DNA from: Sphingobacterium multivorum | Lineage (GTDB): Bacteria > Bacteroidota > Bacteroidia > Sphingobacteriales > Sphingobacteriaceae | Direction of reading: 5' to 3' | Length of the DNA stretch: 64,000 nucleotides | NCBI RefSeq assembly: GCF_039511225.1 | Contig: NZ_CP154261.1 | Coordinates: 2,914,001 to 2,978,000 of the forward strand | Shown here: one piece after another, positions 9,001 through 16,047 of the stretch | How the letters are laid out: each line of letters starts with the position of its first letter | Position numbering within the stretch: position 1 is the first letter of the stretch | Notes under the pieces: generated by a model | Told to the model about the DNA's origin: nothing | Databases searched by the model: none | The model's input: only the letters and a program-made list of their open reading frames with translations | Position numbers and translations under genes: made by a program

Positions 9001-9533
9001 AGGGCATCTTGATATTCGTTAATTACTTTTTTGATAGCTGCATTTTGGATGCGGACACGTTTGGCCAGTCTTTCATAAAGCTGCTTGATCTGCTTTTCCT
9101 CTGATCGGTATTGTCTTTTTTTCAGTTGCTCGGGATCTCCGATTTTTGAGGTCAGCTTTCTGGATAGAATGTAAGTTTGGATTACATCCTTTTGCTTCAT
9201 CTTTAAGGCCATTCCGTTGTAATAAAACTGGATCCAATCGTTTTCAAACGTAGCTGTGATGTAATCTTCGATCTTTTGCTGATCGTCTATAGAGATATAG
9301 CAGAACCGTTGGAATAACCCGGGCATGGCCGATGTTTTTGGCAGCTTAAAACTGACGGATTTATCGGGATCAAATTTTTGCTCAACAGGGAAGTCTGAAT
9401 ACTTCACCATTGAGCATATAAACTTCCCGACCTTGGTATCTCGAAAGATGCTGAACGCATCATTTTCATAGGCAAAAAGGTAGTGCAGATAGTCACGCAG
9501 GATATCTTTTTTTATATGGCAAAAAACATTCAT
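8997..9533 (-). CDS. Phage hypothetical protein, first gene of the structural block
   Basis: A 178-residue protein, mixed fold, with a basic helical C-terminus (about 125-178: KKRQYRSEEKQIKQLYERLA). Not recognised. It is the promoter-proximal gene of the minus-strand structural block: upstream (9,534-10,160) lies a long AT-rich non-coding stretch with repeated TTACA/TGTAA motifs that may carry the late promoter. Confidence 0.65.
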   Translation of the reverse strand: MNVFCHIKKDILRDYLHYLFAYENDAFSIFRDTKVGKFICSMVKYSDFPVEQKFDPDKSVSFKLPKTSAMPGLFQRFCYISIDDQQKIEDYITATFENDWIQFYYNGMALKMKQKDVIQTYILSRKLTSKIGDPEQLKKRQYRSEEKQIKQLYERLAKRVRIQNAAIKKVINEYQDAL

Positions 9534-10160
9534 AAATACTTCGAAATTGGTACAATCAAAGATACTTATTTCTCCGCTTTAATCGGAATTTAATGTGTTG
9601 ATATTTAGTGTAATTAACCTGTTTTATTTAAACAGATTATTCCGTTTTTTTAAGATCATGGCACACATGTTTTTCCTCTCAAATCGGAAATTCGTGTAAT
9701 AAATTTTGGAACTAAAAAAACCAATTTGCTTCGACACTGTTTGCAACGTGTACCTAAAAAATAAGCAATTTTTCTGTAATTCTGTAAACCTGTAATTTCA
9801 CATTGATATTCAGTTGTTTATGTTGTAATATTTGTCTGATTTTTAGGTTACAATTTTTTTTTGATTTTGTAATCTTTAAAATAGGGTTGTAACTATTACA
9901 TTTTTTTGTAATCTTCTTATTTTATGTTACATTTTTTTGTAATCACTTAATATTCTGTAAATCATTCCTTTATCTTATTGTTTTTTATTTGTTTACAGAA
10001 TTACAAAAATTTTAAGGTTAAAAGAATTAAAGGGTTAAAGGGAAAAGGCCGGGACGGCAGCGGGATATAAAAAGGTGCAGCCGGCCTTTGGGGCCAGCTG
10101 CTATTTTGCGCTGCTACGCGAGCGCTGGAAATTCAACCAATGAAAGGCGGAGAGTGGAGG
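9534..10160. promoter_or_regulatory. Gene-free control region with TTACA/TGTAA inverted repeats
   Basis: About 625 bp without a convincing gene, between the structural block and the early operon. From about 9,774 to 10,008 the motif TGTAAT or its complement ATTACA recurs many times. Two near-identical inverted units, ATTACATTTTTTTGTAATC (about 9,895-9,913) and GTTACATTTTTTTGTAATC (about 9,926-9,944), have a T-only spacer. A GC-rich segment with complementary arms follows at 10,046-10,125. A late-gene control region or replication-initiator binding array is the likeliest reading. Confidence 0.5.
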
Positions 10161-10373
10161 TTAAAGGCGCCCGAGAAGTGTGCTAATGATGGTCAGCATC
10201 TCGGCAGTCGAAAGGGTGGATCTCTCGATGCGCCCATGAGTCATGGAAAGGAATATTTCCTCGACCTTATCACGTATGGCCATATGTTTATCGTGGGAAT
10301 GATTAAGCAATTGAATTATCGATTCCTTCGGCAAATAGTTCAGCTCATCTTTTAAAATGTTAGTTTCTTCCAT
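10161..10373 (-). CDS. Small acidic phage protein
   Basis: A 70-residue protein (MEETNILKDELNYLPKESII) with helical character and the text HSHDKHMAIRDKVEEIFLSM. Not recognised. A plus-strand frame (10,140-10,355) covers the same DNA, but the minus-strand reading has better composition and the same orientation as its neighbours. Confidence 0.5.
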   Translation of the reverse strand: MEETNILKDELNYLPKESIIQLLNHSHDKHMAIRDKVEEIFLSMTHGRIERSTLSTAEMLTIISTLLGRL

Positions 10374-10440
10374 AGCATAATTCTTTAGTTACCGTAATTA
10401 TACTAAAAATATTAGTATTAGCCGCAAGGTCAGAAAAATT

Positions 10441-10950
10441 TTAACTGTTTTTAGCGATAATTGTTTTGGGAATCCTCTTAACCCACGGTATTTCGCCTCT
10501 TTCGATCATGTCTGTAATGATATCGATTTCTGTAATTCCAAACCATTGAGCTGTCAACTTTACGCGCAGATCATGTTCCCATCCGTATGATCTAGACCAT
10601 TTCATTTCGCCTAAATCAATATTATTGACCATCAAACTGTATGCGTAATCTTGACCTGTATGCTCCAAATTATGTATGGATATTATTTGGCGTGTCCCAT
10701 TATAGTAACAAAGTGCCAGTAAGTTTTTTTCATGCTTGTATATCAGGGCGTCAATAATGGCATCGGCCAATGATCTGGGGAGATTACTGCCTATATGCTC
10801 CCAACGCCCATAGTATTGGCGGAATGTATATTTTTGGCCAGACTTTCCGTAAACAAAATAGTCTAGACTAATAGTTTTGACTTCCGGACAGTCAATCTCG
10901 TAATATATTTCTAAGGTTTTTGATCTGTATTCTATATTCAATATTTCCAT
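10441..10950 (-). CDS. Phage hypothetical protein
   Basis: A 169-residue protein, rich in Tyr and Ile, with alternating strands (YEIDCPEVKTISLDYFVYGK) and a Trp-rich C-terminal half (MKWSRSYGWEHDLRVKLTAQ). No motif is recognised. It follows the 144-residue gene after a strong terminator-like hairpin at 11,009-11,031, so it may be transcribed from its own promoter or by read-through. Confidence 0.6.
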   Translation of the reverse strand: MEILNIEYRSKTLEIYYEIDCPEVKTISLDYFVYGKSGQKYTFRQYYGRWEHIGSNLPRSLADAIIDALIYKHEKNLLALCYYNGTRQIISIHNLEHTGQDYAYSLMVNNIDLGEMKWSRSYGWEHDLRVKLTAQWFGITEIDIITDMIERGEIPWVKRIPKTIIAKNS

Positions 10951-10997
10951 GAAGTAAAATTGCTAATAATATTAGTTTTTACATATGTTGGAAATAC

Positions 10998-11031
10998 GTA
11001 AAAAAGAAAAGCCTGGATTTAATCCAGGCTT
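10998..11031 (-). terminator. Rho-independent terminator inside the prophage early region
   Basis: Perfect 11-bp arms AAGCCTGGATT and AATCCAGGCTT are separated by one base. On the minus strand the stem is followed by a T-rich run (TTTTCTTTTTTA). It lies 60 bp after the stop of the 144-residue gene and probably ends the early transcript that carries the DGR. Confidence 0.8.
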
Positions 11032-11092
11032 GCCTCTTCATGAATTTCTGATATTATCATTTTCAACCTCTCTTTCTATTGATCCAATATCA

Positions 11093-11527
11093 TTAATCCC
11101 AAGAATTATCTCGTTGATGGAAGACTAAACCTTCGACGATTGGGGATTCGTATATGGGATATGCTTCAAAATTGAAATGATCCTCTGTATCTCCATAGAA
11201 ATTTTCGACTTCATATTCTAGCTTATCTTTGATTATAACCTTTGCCGTATCAAGATCTTTGGCTATTACAATTATTACAGCCGAATTTTTACCAAAGTGT
11301 TTATACTGTTTCATATCTGTAATAGTTTCTTTTGCAATTTTAAGCTTATTATTTGGGTATTCATCTAATTTTATGGAAGCGTTTTCTAGATAAGCGGATA
11401 ACGCCTGCTCATGGCTAGAAGACTCTTCCAGTTGAACGCCAAATGTTCTGTTAATATCTTCGATGCTCAAGTCCGATTCAAATGCCATCATGAACCGGCA
11501 AGCTGATTCTAATTCTTTTCTTGTCAT
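11093..11527 (-). CDS. Phage hypothetical protein
   Basis: A 144-residue acidic protein (MTRKELESACRFMMAFESDL). The second half looks alpha/beta (NSAVIIVIAKDLDTAKVIIK). No family is recognised. It is the last gene before the hairpin terminator at 11,009-11,031 and is 95 bp downstream of the 98-residue gene. Confidence 0.6.
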   Translation of the reverse strand: MTRKELESACRFMMAFESDLSIEDINRTFGVQLEESSSHEQALSAYLENASIKLDEYPNNKLKIAKETITDMKQYKHFGKNSAVIIVIAKDLDTAKVIIKDKLEYEVENFYGDTEDHFNFEAYPIYESPIVEGLVFHQRDNSWD

Positions 11528-11622
11528 TTTATTCTTTTTTAAGTGTTGCTAGTTACAGGTTTAAATAGTCTTTTTTATAAGGGATTCCGTATTATGAGCA
11601 ACAATAGTTCTCCAATTTCCCA

Positions 11623-11919
11623 TTATAGTTTCACAATATGGTAGCTCTCCTGATAAGTGTTGCAAGTTAACTGTACCCTATAAGCTTCAGCTTTATTTTT
11701 ACACCTCATCGCATTTACTGCATTGGGAAATGGATGACCGTCCAACCATTCGTCAATAGTATTATACTGCTTTGGGATTAGGGCGTGTGGATCCTCTAGT
11801 TCTCGCTCCAATTGCCGAAGGTGTTGTATTTTTTTATCGATGTCGGTTATGTTCGATTCAAGGCTACTTTTTCTGATCCGTAGTTCCTGGATCTTATTTT
11901 CAATTTCTATTTGGTTCAT
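11623..11919 (-). CDS. Small coiled-coil phage protein downstream of the DGR
   Basis: A 98-residue protein. Residues 1-42 form a clear coiled coil (IENKIQELRIRKSSLESNIT, then DIDKKIQHLRQLERELED); the rest is a small domain with two Cys. It lies 12 bp after the 97-residue gene that overlaps the reverse transcriptase. An Avd-like DGR accessory was considered, but the expected four-helix, basic composition is not evident. Confidence 0.6.
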   Translation of the reverse strand: MNQIEIENKIQELRIRKSSLESNITDIDKKIQHLRQLERELEDPHALIPKQYNTIDEWLDGHPFPNAVNAMRCKNKAEAYRVQLTCNTYQESYHIVKL

Positions 11920-11931
11920 TTTTTTTTGATT

Positions 11932-12225
11932 TTAACTAAATAAGTGCATGTCATTTTCTTCAATTATCGTTGTGTGAAAAGGGAATCCGCTCTTTGGAAC
12001 TTGTAGTATCTGTTCTTTTAGTCTCTTTGATCCGGAGAATATAACCCTTTTTTGGCCGTCCACTTCGATCTGTACTGCGATACGCTCGCCTTCATAGTAA
12101 ATTGACGGATCAAGTTTGAACGCATGTACGATTATTGGCCTGTTTAAAATCTTGGTAACTTTTATTTTCTCCCCGATGAAGCTTTCCACATTCACGGTTA
12201 TATTGAAGTCGCTGAATTTTTTCAT
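11932..12225 (-). CDS. Small conserved phage protein overlapping the RT 3' end
   Basis: A 97-residue protein (MKKFSDFNITVNVESFIGEK) with strand-rich text and IVHAFKLDPS, AVQIEVDGQKRVIFSGSKRL and FPFHTTI. It resembles a short protein I recall from other Bacteroidota phages and prophages, of unknown function; the style suggests an OB-like or nucleic-acid-associated fold. Its ATG at 12,225 directly follows an in-frame TAA, so the start is firm. It overlaps the RT frame by 116 bp, meaning either the RT has a late out-of-frame tail or the two are translationally coupled. Confidence 0.7.
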   Translation of the reverse strand: MKKFSDFNITVNVESFIGEKIKVTKILNRPIIVHAFKLDPSIYYEGERIAVQIEVDGQKRVIFSGSKRLKEQILQVPKSGFPFHTTIIEENDMHLFS

Positions 12226-13171
12226 TTAAAATTTTTCGTTCTAGATTCCGGCAATTGGCATGCTTTGTCCAGCCCAGGTAACTTGCGATGCTTGATCGGG
12301 GTTTACCCGATTTGACTGCTTTAACGAAATTCTTCTTTATATTTTTTCGGATCAGGATGTATTCTGGAAAATGAACATAACCTAGAAAATCGATCCCGCG
12401 TGAACTGACCGGGAAAACTTGATAGTTGCCTTTGACGTGCAGCTTCAAATTGGTCTCCAGATACTCGGCGATATCCGCGCGCAATTGATGCAGAGTCGGT
12501 TTATCTGGGGCCAATATCACAATGTCGTCAGCGTATCTAAAGTAATGGCGTACGCCTTTGACTTCCTTCAGCCAGTGATCTAGTCCAGTCAGATAAAAAT
12601 TCGCCAGATACTGGCTCAAATAGTTTCCTATGGGCAAACCTTCAGCGCTGTCTATGATCTCATCCAGCAGCCACAAAAGATCCTCGTCTTTAAATTTTCG
12701 CCTAAGCAGCGACTTAAGGATATCGTGATCAACGCTTGGATAAAACTTAGTGACATCAAGTTTCAGGCAGTATTTGCTGTAAGAAGTATCTTTTAATGCC
12801 TTTTTCAACCTTCTAGAAGCTTTGTGTAGCCCCATGCCTTTGATGCAGCTATATGAGTCTGTCGTGAATGACCGAACGAATATTGGCTCCAATACATTCA
12901 TGATAGCATGATGGGCAATTCTATCCGGAAAATAGGGGAGTCTATACACCTCTCTTTCCTTTGGCTCATAGACTTTAAACACCTGGTACTTTGATGTACG
13001 ATATGTTTTGTCCATCAGCATTCGTTGAAGCTTCAGGAGGTTCATTTGCTGATCTGCCCGATGCGTAATTACACCGTAAGTTTTCGTTTTACCTTTGCCG
13101 GCCAATTGGTCTGCCAATTCCAGGTTAAAAATGCTATAAATCTGCTCGTATAAATTATTTATTCTTTTCAT
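12110..13171 (-). CDS. DGR reverse transcriptase
   Basis: A 353-residue RNA-directed DNA polymerase that copies the adjacent template repeat with adenine-specific errors for transfer into the variable repeats. Motifs in order: LPYFPDRIAHHAIMNVLEPI (78-97), SCIKGMGLHKA (108-118), LDVTKFYPSVDH (138-149, first catalytic Asp), IGNYLSQ (181-187, the DGR-type [ILV]GxxxSQ in place of QG), YADDIVIL (213-220, catalytic YxDD) and GIDFLGY. No maturase, HNH or msr/msd features are present, so it is not a group II intron or retron. The last ~35 residues overlap the next gene and may be a non-conserved tail. Confidence 0.95.
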   Translation of the reverse strand: MKRINNLYEQIYSIFNLELADQLAGKGKTKTYGVITHRADQQMNLLKLQRMLMDKTYRTSKYQVFKVYEPKEREVYRLPYFPDRIAHHAIMNVLEPIFVRSFTTDSYSCIKGMGLHKASRRLKKALKDTSYSKYCLKLDVTKFYPSVDHDILKSLLRRKFKDEDLLWLLDEIIDSAEGLPIGNYLSQYLANFYLTGLDHWLKEVKGVRHYFRYADDIVILAPDKPTLHQLRADIAEYLETNLKLHVKGNYQVFPVSSRGIDFLGYVHFPEYILIRKNIKKNFVKAVKSGKPRSSIASYLGWTKHANCRNLERKILNEKIQRLQYNRECGKLHRGENKSYQDFKQANNRTCVQT

Positions 13172-13186
13172 GCCTCTGTTTTAGTT

Positions 13187-13219
13187 GGTCATCTTCACCG
13201 ATATCGGTTACCAATGACC
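13187..13219 (-). other. Stem-loop in the TR-RT spacer
   Basis: The 112 bp between the template repeat and the RT start contains nested complementarity: outer arms GGTCAT and ATGACC, and a perfect 12-bp inner palindrome ACCGATATCGGT. In studied DGRs the TR-RT spacer RNA is structured and needed for cDNA priming, so this element may serve that role. Seen directly; function is inference. Confidence 0.5.
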
Positions 13220-13283
13220 GTTTAAACCTTTATTTTTTGCCATGATGGCAGGGTGCCCATCTCAATATCTTTCCTTACAGTTT

Positions 13284-13355
13284 CGGGAGCTGACGTTCGA
13301 ATTCGAGTTATCGTAGTTGTAGTCGTTAAACGAGAACCTGGAGGCCGAACCGACT
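13284..13355 (-). repeat. DGR template repeat (TR)
   Basis: A 72-bp non-coding repeat between target gene 1 and the RT. In the target reading frame the minus strand would encode SASRFSFNDYNYDNSNSN, an Asn-rich design with most adenines in AAY, TAC, GAY or AGY codons. Changing those adenines cannot create stop codons. It matches three variable repeats with all substitutions at adenines (plus-strand T). After CTCCCG it diverges from the VRs (AAACTG versus CCTC), which fits an IMH*/IMH difference. It starts only 28 bp after the target 1 stop codon. Confidence 0.96.
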
Positions 13356-13383
13356 CAGCAGCAAAGATGGGCCACCTTGTTTT

Positions 13384-13773
13384 TTAGTCGATCACGTAAA
13401 TATCTCTGTAGAGATCATAGTGCGTTTCAGCTACGTATTCCAGGGCTTTTCTTGTTGGAAATACGAGGCGGGAGCCGACGTCCGAATACGAGCGATCGTA
13501 GCCGTAGTCGTTAAACGAGAACCCGGAGGCCGAACCGACTGATTCATCCTTTGAGCGCATGTCCCACCATGCGAAATATTTCTTTTGTGACCAGTCGTTC
13601 CAGTTGATTTGAACACCTTCTTTTTGCCATGCTGCTGCGCTAATCACTGATAATTTGAAAAGTGCTACAGGAGCCTTTTGCATTTGCTCAGGTAAGTGTG
13701 ATACGATTGGAAGTTGTGCCGGATCCAGTCCGATTGTTTTGGCTGCTGCCTCGAATGTTGCTAAATGTTTCAT
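13384..13773 (-). CDS. DGR target protein 1 (one variable repeat)
   Basis: A 129-residue protein whose variable repeat encodes about residues 78-102 (SASGFSFNDYGYDRSYSD then VGSR). Against the template this is eight A substitutions giving R to G, N to G, N to R, N to Y, N to D and S to G. The N-terminal part (EAAAKTIGLDPAQLPIV) and the post-VR tail (LVFPTRKALEYVAETHYDLY) match the two domains of target 2, so it is a single-domain version of the same family. The variable surface presumably binds a changing ligand. It is adjacent to early genes, so a tail-fibre role is not obvious. Confidence 0.93.
   Translation of the reverse strand: MKHLATFEAAAKTIGLDPAQLPIVSHLPEQMQKAPVALFKLSVISAAAWQKEGVQINWNDWSQKKYFAWWDMRSKDESVGSASGFSFNDYGYDRSYSDVGSRLVFPTRKALEYVAETHYDLYRDIYVID
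13469..13540 (-). repeat. DGR variable repeat VR1 (in target 1)
   Basis: 72 bp aligned without gaps to the template at 13,284-13,355. There are eight mismatches, all at template adenines on the coding strand, and none at C, G or T. Directly after it comes GGCTCCCGCCTC, shared by all three VRs but not by the TR, the expected IMH position. Confidence 0.96.
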
Positions 13774-13794
13774 GCTATTTTTATATTTTAAGAT

Positions 13795-14649
13795 TTAACC
13801 ATTGATGTGTTGATCGTACAGGCCGATAAACTGTTTACCGGCATATTCTGCTATCTCCCTTGATTTGTAAGCGAGGCGGGAGCCGACGAACGAACTCGAG
13901 CGAACGAAGAAGCAGTAGACGTTAAACGAGAACCCGGAGGCCGACCCGACCGCATTGAAATAAGGGAAGTATTTGTTTTCATCTTCATCCTTATAATCCA
14001 TGTGCTCACCGCCATTAAGAGCCCGCACGACAACTTTCAATTGCTCATAAGCATTTGTGTCTGGAGTAAGATTCTTTATTCCATCAAGGAAACTAATAGG
14101 CTCAATGCCTAAAGCAGCGCAAGCATCTTCAATCGTTTTGATGTCTTTACAAGAGTTGAATATTTTCGGTTCAATGCTCGACGGTATTTGATTTTCAATG
14201 GCCAGATCATCTGCGTTAATATATCTGTCATAGATATCAGTAAACTGTTTACCCAGATATTCTGCTTTCTCAGCACTCTCAACACAGAGGCGGGAGCCGA
14301 CGCCCGAATACGAGTAATCGCAGAGGTAGTCGCCAAACGAGAACCCGGAGGCCGAACGTTTCGAATTGAAATAAGGGAAGTACCATTTGTCGCCCAGATT
14401 ACGGCCTAAAGTATTGCCTTGACGAACAGCCAATACGATAACCTCAAGTTCTTTCCCTGCCTTTTGCCCATCGTCATCGAACTGGGTACGGTGATTGAAA
14501 TGATCGATAGTTTCTCCAACGTAATCCAGTGCATCTTGCAATGTTTTGATGTTGGTGAAATGAGACGTTTGCTTTTTAGCTTGTGCCAATTGATCAGATG
14601 TTAGTTCGATAACAGCTGACTTTCCGTTGAATTGAATTGTTGCTTTCAT
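13795..14649 (-). CDS. DGR target protein 2 with duplicated variable domain
   Basis: A 284-residue protein made of two homologous domains of about 125 residues, each holding one variable repeat: VR3 at residues 98-120 and VR2 at about 235-258. Each domain reads IKT-x-DA...G, then KWYFPYFN or KYFPYFN, SASGFSF, the variable stretch, VGSRL, and a conserved tail AEYxGKQFxxxYDxxI. ATG at 14,649 forms an ATGA overlap with the zinc-ribbon gene; a longer start at 14,730 is unlikely. Two diversified surfaces in one chain allow bivalent or combinatorial binding. Ligand unknown. Confidence 0.93.
   Translation of the reverse strand: MKATIQFNGKSAVIELTSDQLAQAKKQTSHFTNIKTLQDALDYVGETIDHFNHRTQFDDDGQKAGKELEVIVLAVRQGNTLGRNLGDKWYFPYFNSKRSASGFSFGDYLCDYSYSGVGSRLCVESAEKAEYLGKQFTDIYDRYINADDLAIENQIPSSIEPKIFNSCKDIKTIEDACAALGIEPISFLDGIKNLTPDTNAYEQLKVVVRALNGGEHMDYKDEDENKYFPYFNAVGSASGFSFNVYCFFVRSSSFVGSRLAYKSREIAEYAGKQFIGLYDQHING
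13877..13951 (-). repeat. DGR variable repeat VR2 (C-terminal domain of target 2)
   Basis: Aligns to the template with twelve substitutions, all at adenines, plus one extra in-frame codon inside the TAC-AAC-TAC stretch, so the copy is 75 bp. The protein reads SASGFSFNVYCFFVRSSSF, one residue longer than the other VRs. The last 7 bp (13,945-13,951) show a non-adenine mismatch and probably lie outside the transferred tract. Confidence 0.93.
14291..14362 (-). repeat. DGR variable repeat VR3 (N-terminal domain of target 2)
   Basis: Aligns gap-free to the template through 14,357 with eleven substitutions, all at adenines, giving SASGFSFGDYLCDYSYSG. It varies AAC codons left unchanged in VR1 and VR2 (N to G after FSF) and turns one TAC into TGC. 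The last 5 bp (14,358-14,362) diverge and are probably outside the tract. Followed by the shared GGCTCCCGCCTC element. Confidence 0.95.
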
Positions 14650-15017
14650 TTTTTGTTTGTTGATTTTTGTTGAATGAGAAAAATATTGTTGTCGTCGTCG
14701 ATGCGGAATTTTGATCCGCAGCAGCTGCACTTTACTTTGACAAAGAGCTCCTCGAGTTCAATGACGTAGTATCCATTGTCCAGATAGGGCCTGTTTGATA
14801 TCTCGATAGGAGATCCGCATTTGAAGCAGGGAAATTCAATATTTATCGATGCCTTGACTTCTACATCATACAATTGAACTCCGCTGTCAATAGATTCCTG
14901 GAGGAACTTATTCCGCTTGATCACCAGCTCGCAATCTTCTGGATCATCCAGATCTATCGGGTTTCCCTTGCCATTTAATTGATATGGTGGAAGATTCCTG
15001 TTTATTTTCTTGTTCAT
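14646..15017 (-). CDS. Zinc-ribbon phage protein upstream of DGR targets
   Basis: A 123-residue protein with two CxxC pairs, CFKCGSP and CSCCGSKF, spaced about 35 residues apart, so a likely zinc ribbon. It overlaps the HTH gene upstream by 74 bp and the DGR target downstream by 4 bp (ATGA), tying the DGR targets to the early operon. Function not recognised; DNA or protein binding is plausible. Confidence 0.7.
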   Translation of the reverse strand: MNKKINRNLPPYQLNGKGNPIDLDDPEDCELVIKRNKFLQESIDSGVQLYDVEVKASINIEFPCFKCGSPIEISNRPYLDNGYYVIELEELFVKVKCSCCGSKFRIDDDNNIFLIQQKSTNKK

Positions 15018-15162
15018 CTTTATGGTTTAGAAATTTTGAAATGATATTACTAGCTGTTGCCTGCGAAATATTATACCGTTGGCCCAACTGATAAAGAGTA
15101 AGTCCTTCCGCCAGCCAATCCTGGTAAACTTTCTTTTTCTCTCTATCAGTTAGCCATGTCAT
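14944..15162 (-). CDS. Small helix-turn-helix protein
   Basis: A 72-residue protein. Residues 5-48 read as a trihelical HTH of the transposase/sigma-r4 type (LTDREKKKVYQDWLAEGLTL, then YQLGQRYNISQATASNIISK). Likely a DNA-binding regulator of the phage early region. It overlaps the zinc-ribbon gene by 74 bp and starts 3 bp downstream of the exonuclease stop. Confidence 0.7.
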   Translation of the reverse strand: MTWLTDREKKKVYQDWLAEGLTLYQLGQRYNISQATASNIISKFLNHKDEQENKQESSTISIKWQGKPDRSG

Positions 15163-15164
15163 GG

Positions 15165-15770
15165 TTATTTCGAATTGATGATTTGATATACCTGACAGAC
15201 AGCGTTAATCTGATTGGACACATCTTCCCTCGATACATGCGTTGCTTCCCAATTGAGATGCTGAGTAAAATTCTCCACGGCCCATAGGTATGTCCGGACA
15301 TCTCGTTCGTTGGAGTAGTCCCAGTATACTTCCTGGTCATTTTTTGCATAAGCATGCTTGAGCGTTGCGAGATCAAATATTGGAGCCTTAGCCCAGACTT
15401 GCCGATCTGTGTAGCAGTGTTTGTCGAAATACTTCCGAAGGTTTACCAAGGCTTCCCACAATGTCATGTGCCCCCCAAACGCTTCGTCTATTGCTTCTTC
15501 AGATTGATGTCCCCACCAAAGTGCTGTGTCAACAGATATCGTCCGGCCTTCCTGGATCTGCCTTTCGTAATTCAGCCGGGCATAGTAGTTGATTGGACAT
15601 ACTTCGCCGGTCTCAATATTGAAAGCCTGTGCGGCAATCGTAAGGATGGCTGTGGAATCTTTGGTGTCCAATGTTTCCAGATCAATCATGATATCGGTAA
15701 AGCGTCCGTCTCTCAGTCTTTCAGGGAAGTTGTTTTCTAAATTGTTCATGTTAAAATTTTTAAGTGCCAT
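15165..15770 (-). CDS. Phage 3'-5' exonuclease, DEDD superfamily (Rv2179c-like)
   Basis: A 201-residue nuclease. DIMIDLETLDTKDSTAILTI matches the ExoI motif D-x-E of the DnaQ/DEDD fold, as in phage DexA and Rv2179c-like enzymes; AKAPIFDLATLKHAY supplies the second Asp region and later Asp/His residues the third. Likely degrades RNA or ssDNA during phage takeover or replication. ATG at 15,770 overlaps the upstream stop by 11 bp (ATGGCACTTAA), the same coupling seen at the lysin gene; 15,749 is an alternative ATG. Confidence 0.82.
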   Translation of the reverse strand: MALKNFNMNNLENNFPERLRDGRFTDIMIDLETLDTKDSTAILTIAAQAFNIETGEVCPINYYARLNYERQIQEGRTISVDTALWWGHQSEEAIDEAFGGHMTLWEALVNLRKYFDKHCYTDRQVWAKAPIFDLATLKHAYAKNDQEVYWDYSNERDVRTYLWAVENFTQHLNWEATHVSREDVSNQINAVCQVYQIINSK

Positions 15771-16047
15771 AAGGCAGGTAATCAATATTCCTTGTTCGGT
15801 ACAGTTCTTCAAGTTCATCGACCGATATCGTCTTCATTTCCTCGGATCCATCCTGGACAAACCCTACTTCAGTCTGAGGTTCATATCCTGAGGTAAATAG
15901 GATCAGCCCCTCATCGATGTGTATCTCATTACACTTTCCCTCAATAGCATTTCCGAAGACTATTTTGCGAATCGTGAACTTTCTGTTTTTGTAGTCGATG
16001 AACCGGCAACCAAGCGGCCACCGGATCGATTTTTTGCTCAGAGTCAT
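15760..16047 (-). CDS. Small phage hypothetical protein
   Basis: A 95-residue beta-rich protein (IRWPLGCRFIDYKNRKFTIR) ending YLPYGT. Not recognised. It begins with an ATGA overlap on the 76-residue gene and ends overlapping the exonuclease start, so it is firmly in the early operon. Confidence 0.6.
   Translation of the reverse strand: MTLSKKSIRWPLGCRFIDYKNRKFTIRKIVFGNAIEGKCNEIHIDEGLILFTSGYEPQTEVGFVQDGSEEMKTISVDELEELYRTRNIDYLPYGT

Noticed and set aside
10140..10355. Plus-strand 71-codon frame
   Set aside because: Antisense to a more plausible minus-strand gene and against the direction of the operon.
12110..13171. Retron or group II intron reverse transcriptase
   Set aside because: The motif IGNYLSQ, the adjacent template repeat and adenine-only differences identify a DGR; no msr/msd fold, maturase or HNH region is seen.
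13431..13616. Alternative short frames across the VRs (also 13,851-14,033 and 14,109-14,336)
   Set aside because: Out-of-frame readings made similar to each other by the shared repeat; the in-frame targets have the expected VR peptide.
13284..14362. CRISPR-like array
   Set aside because: The repeats are three coding VRs plus one TR, unevenly spaced inside genes and differing at adenines; no spacers of fixed size or cas genes.
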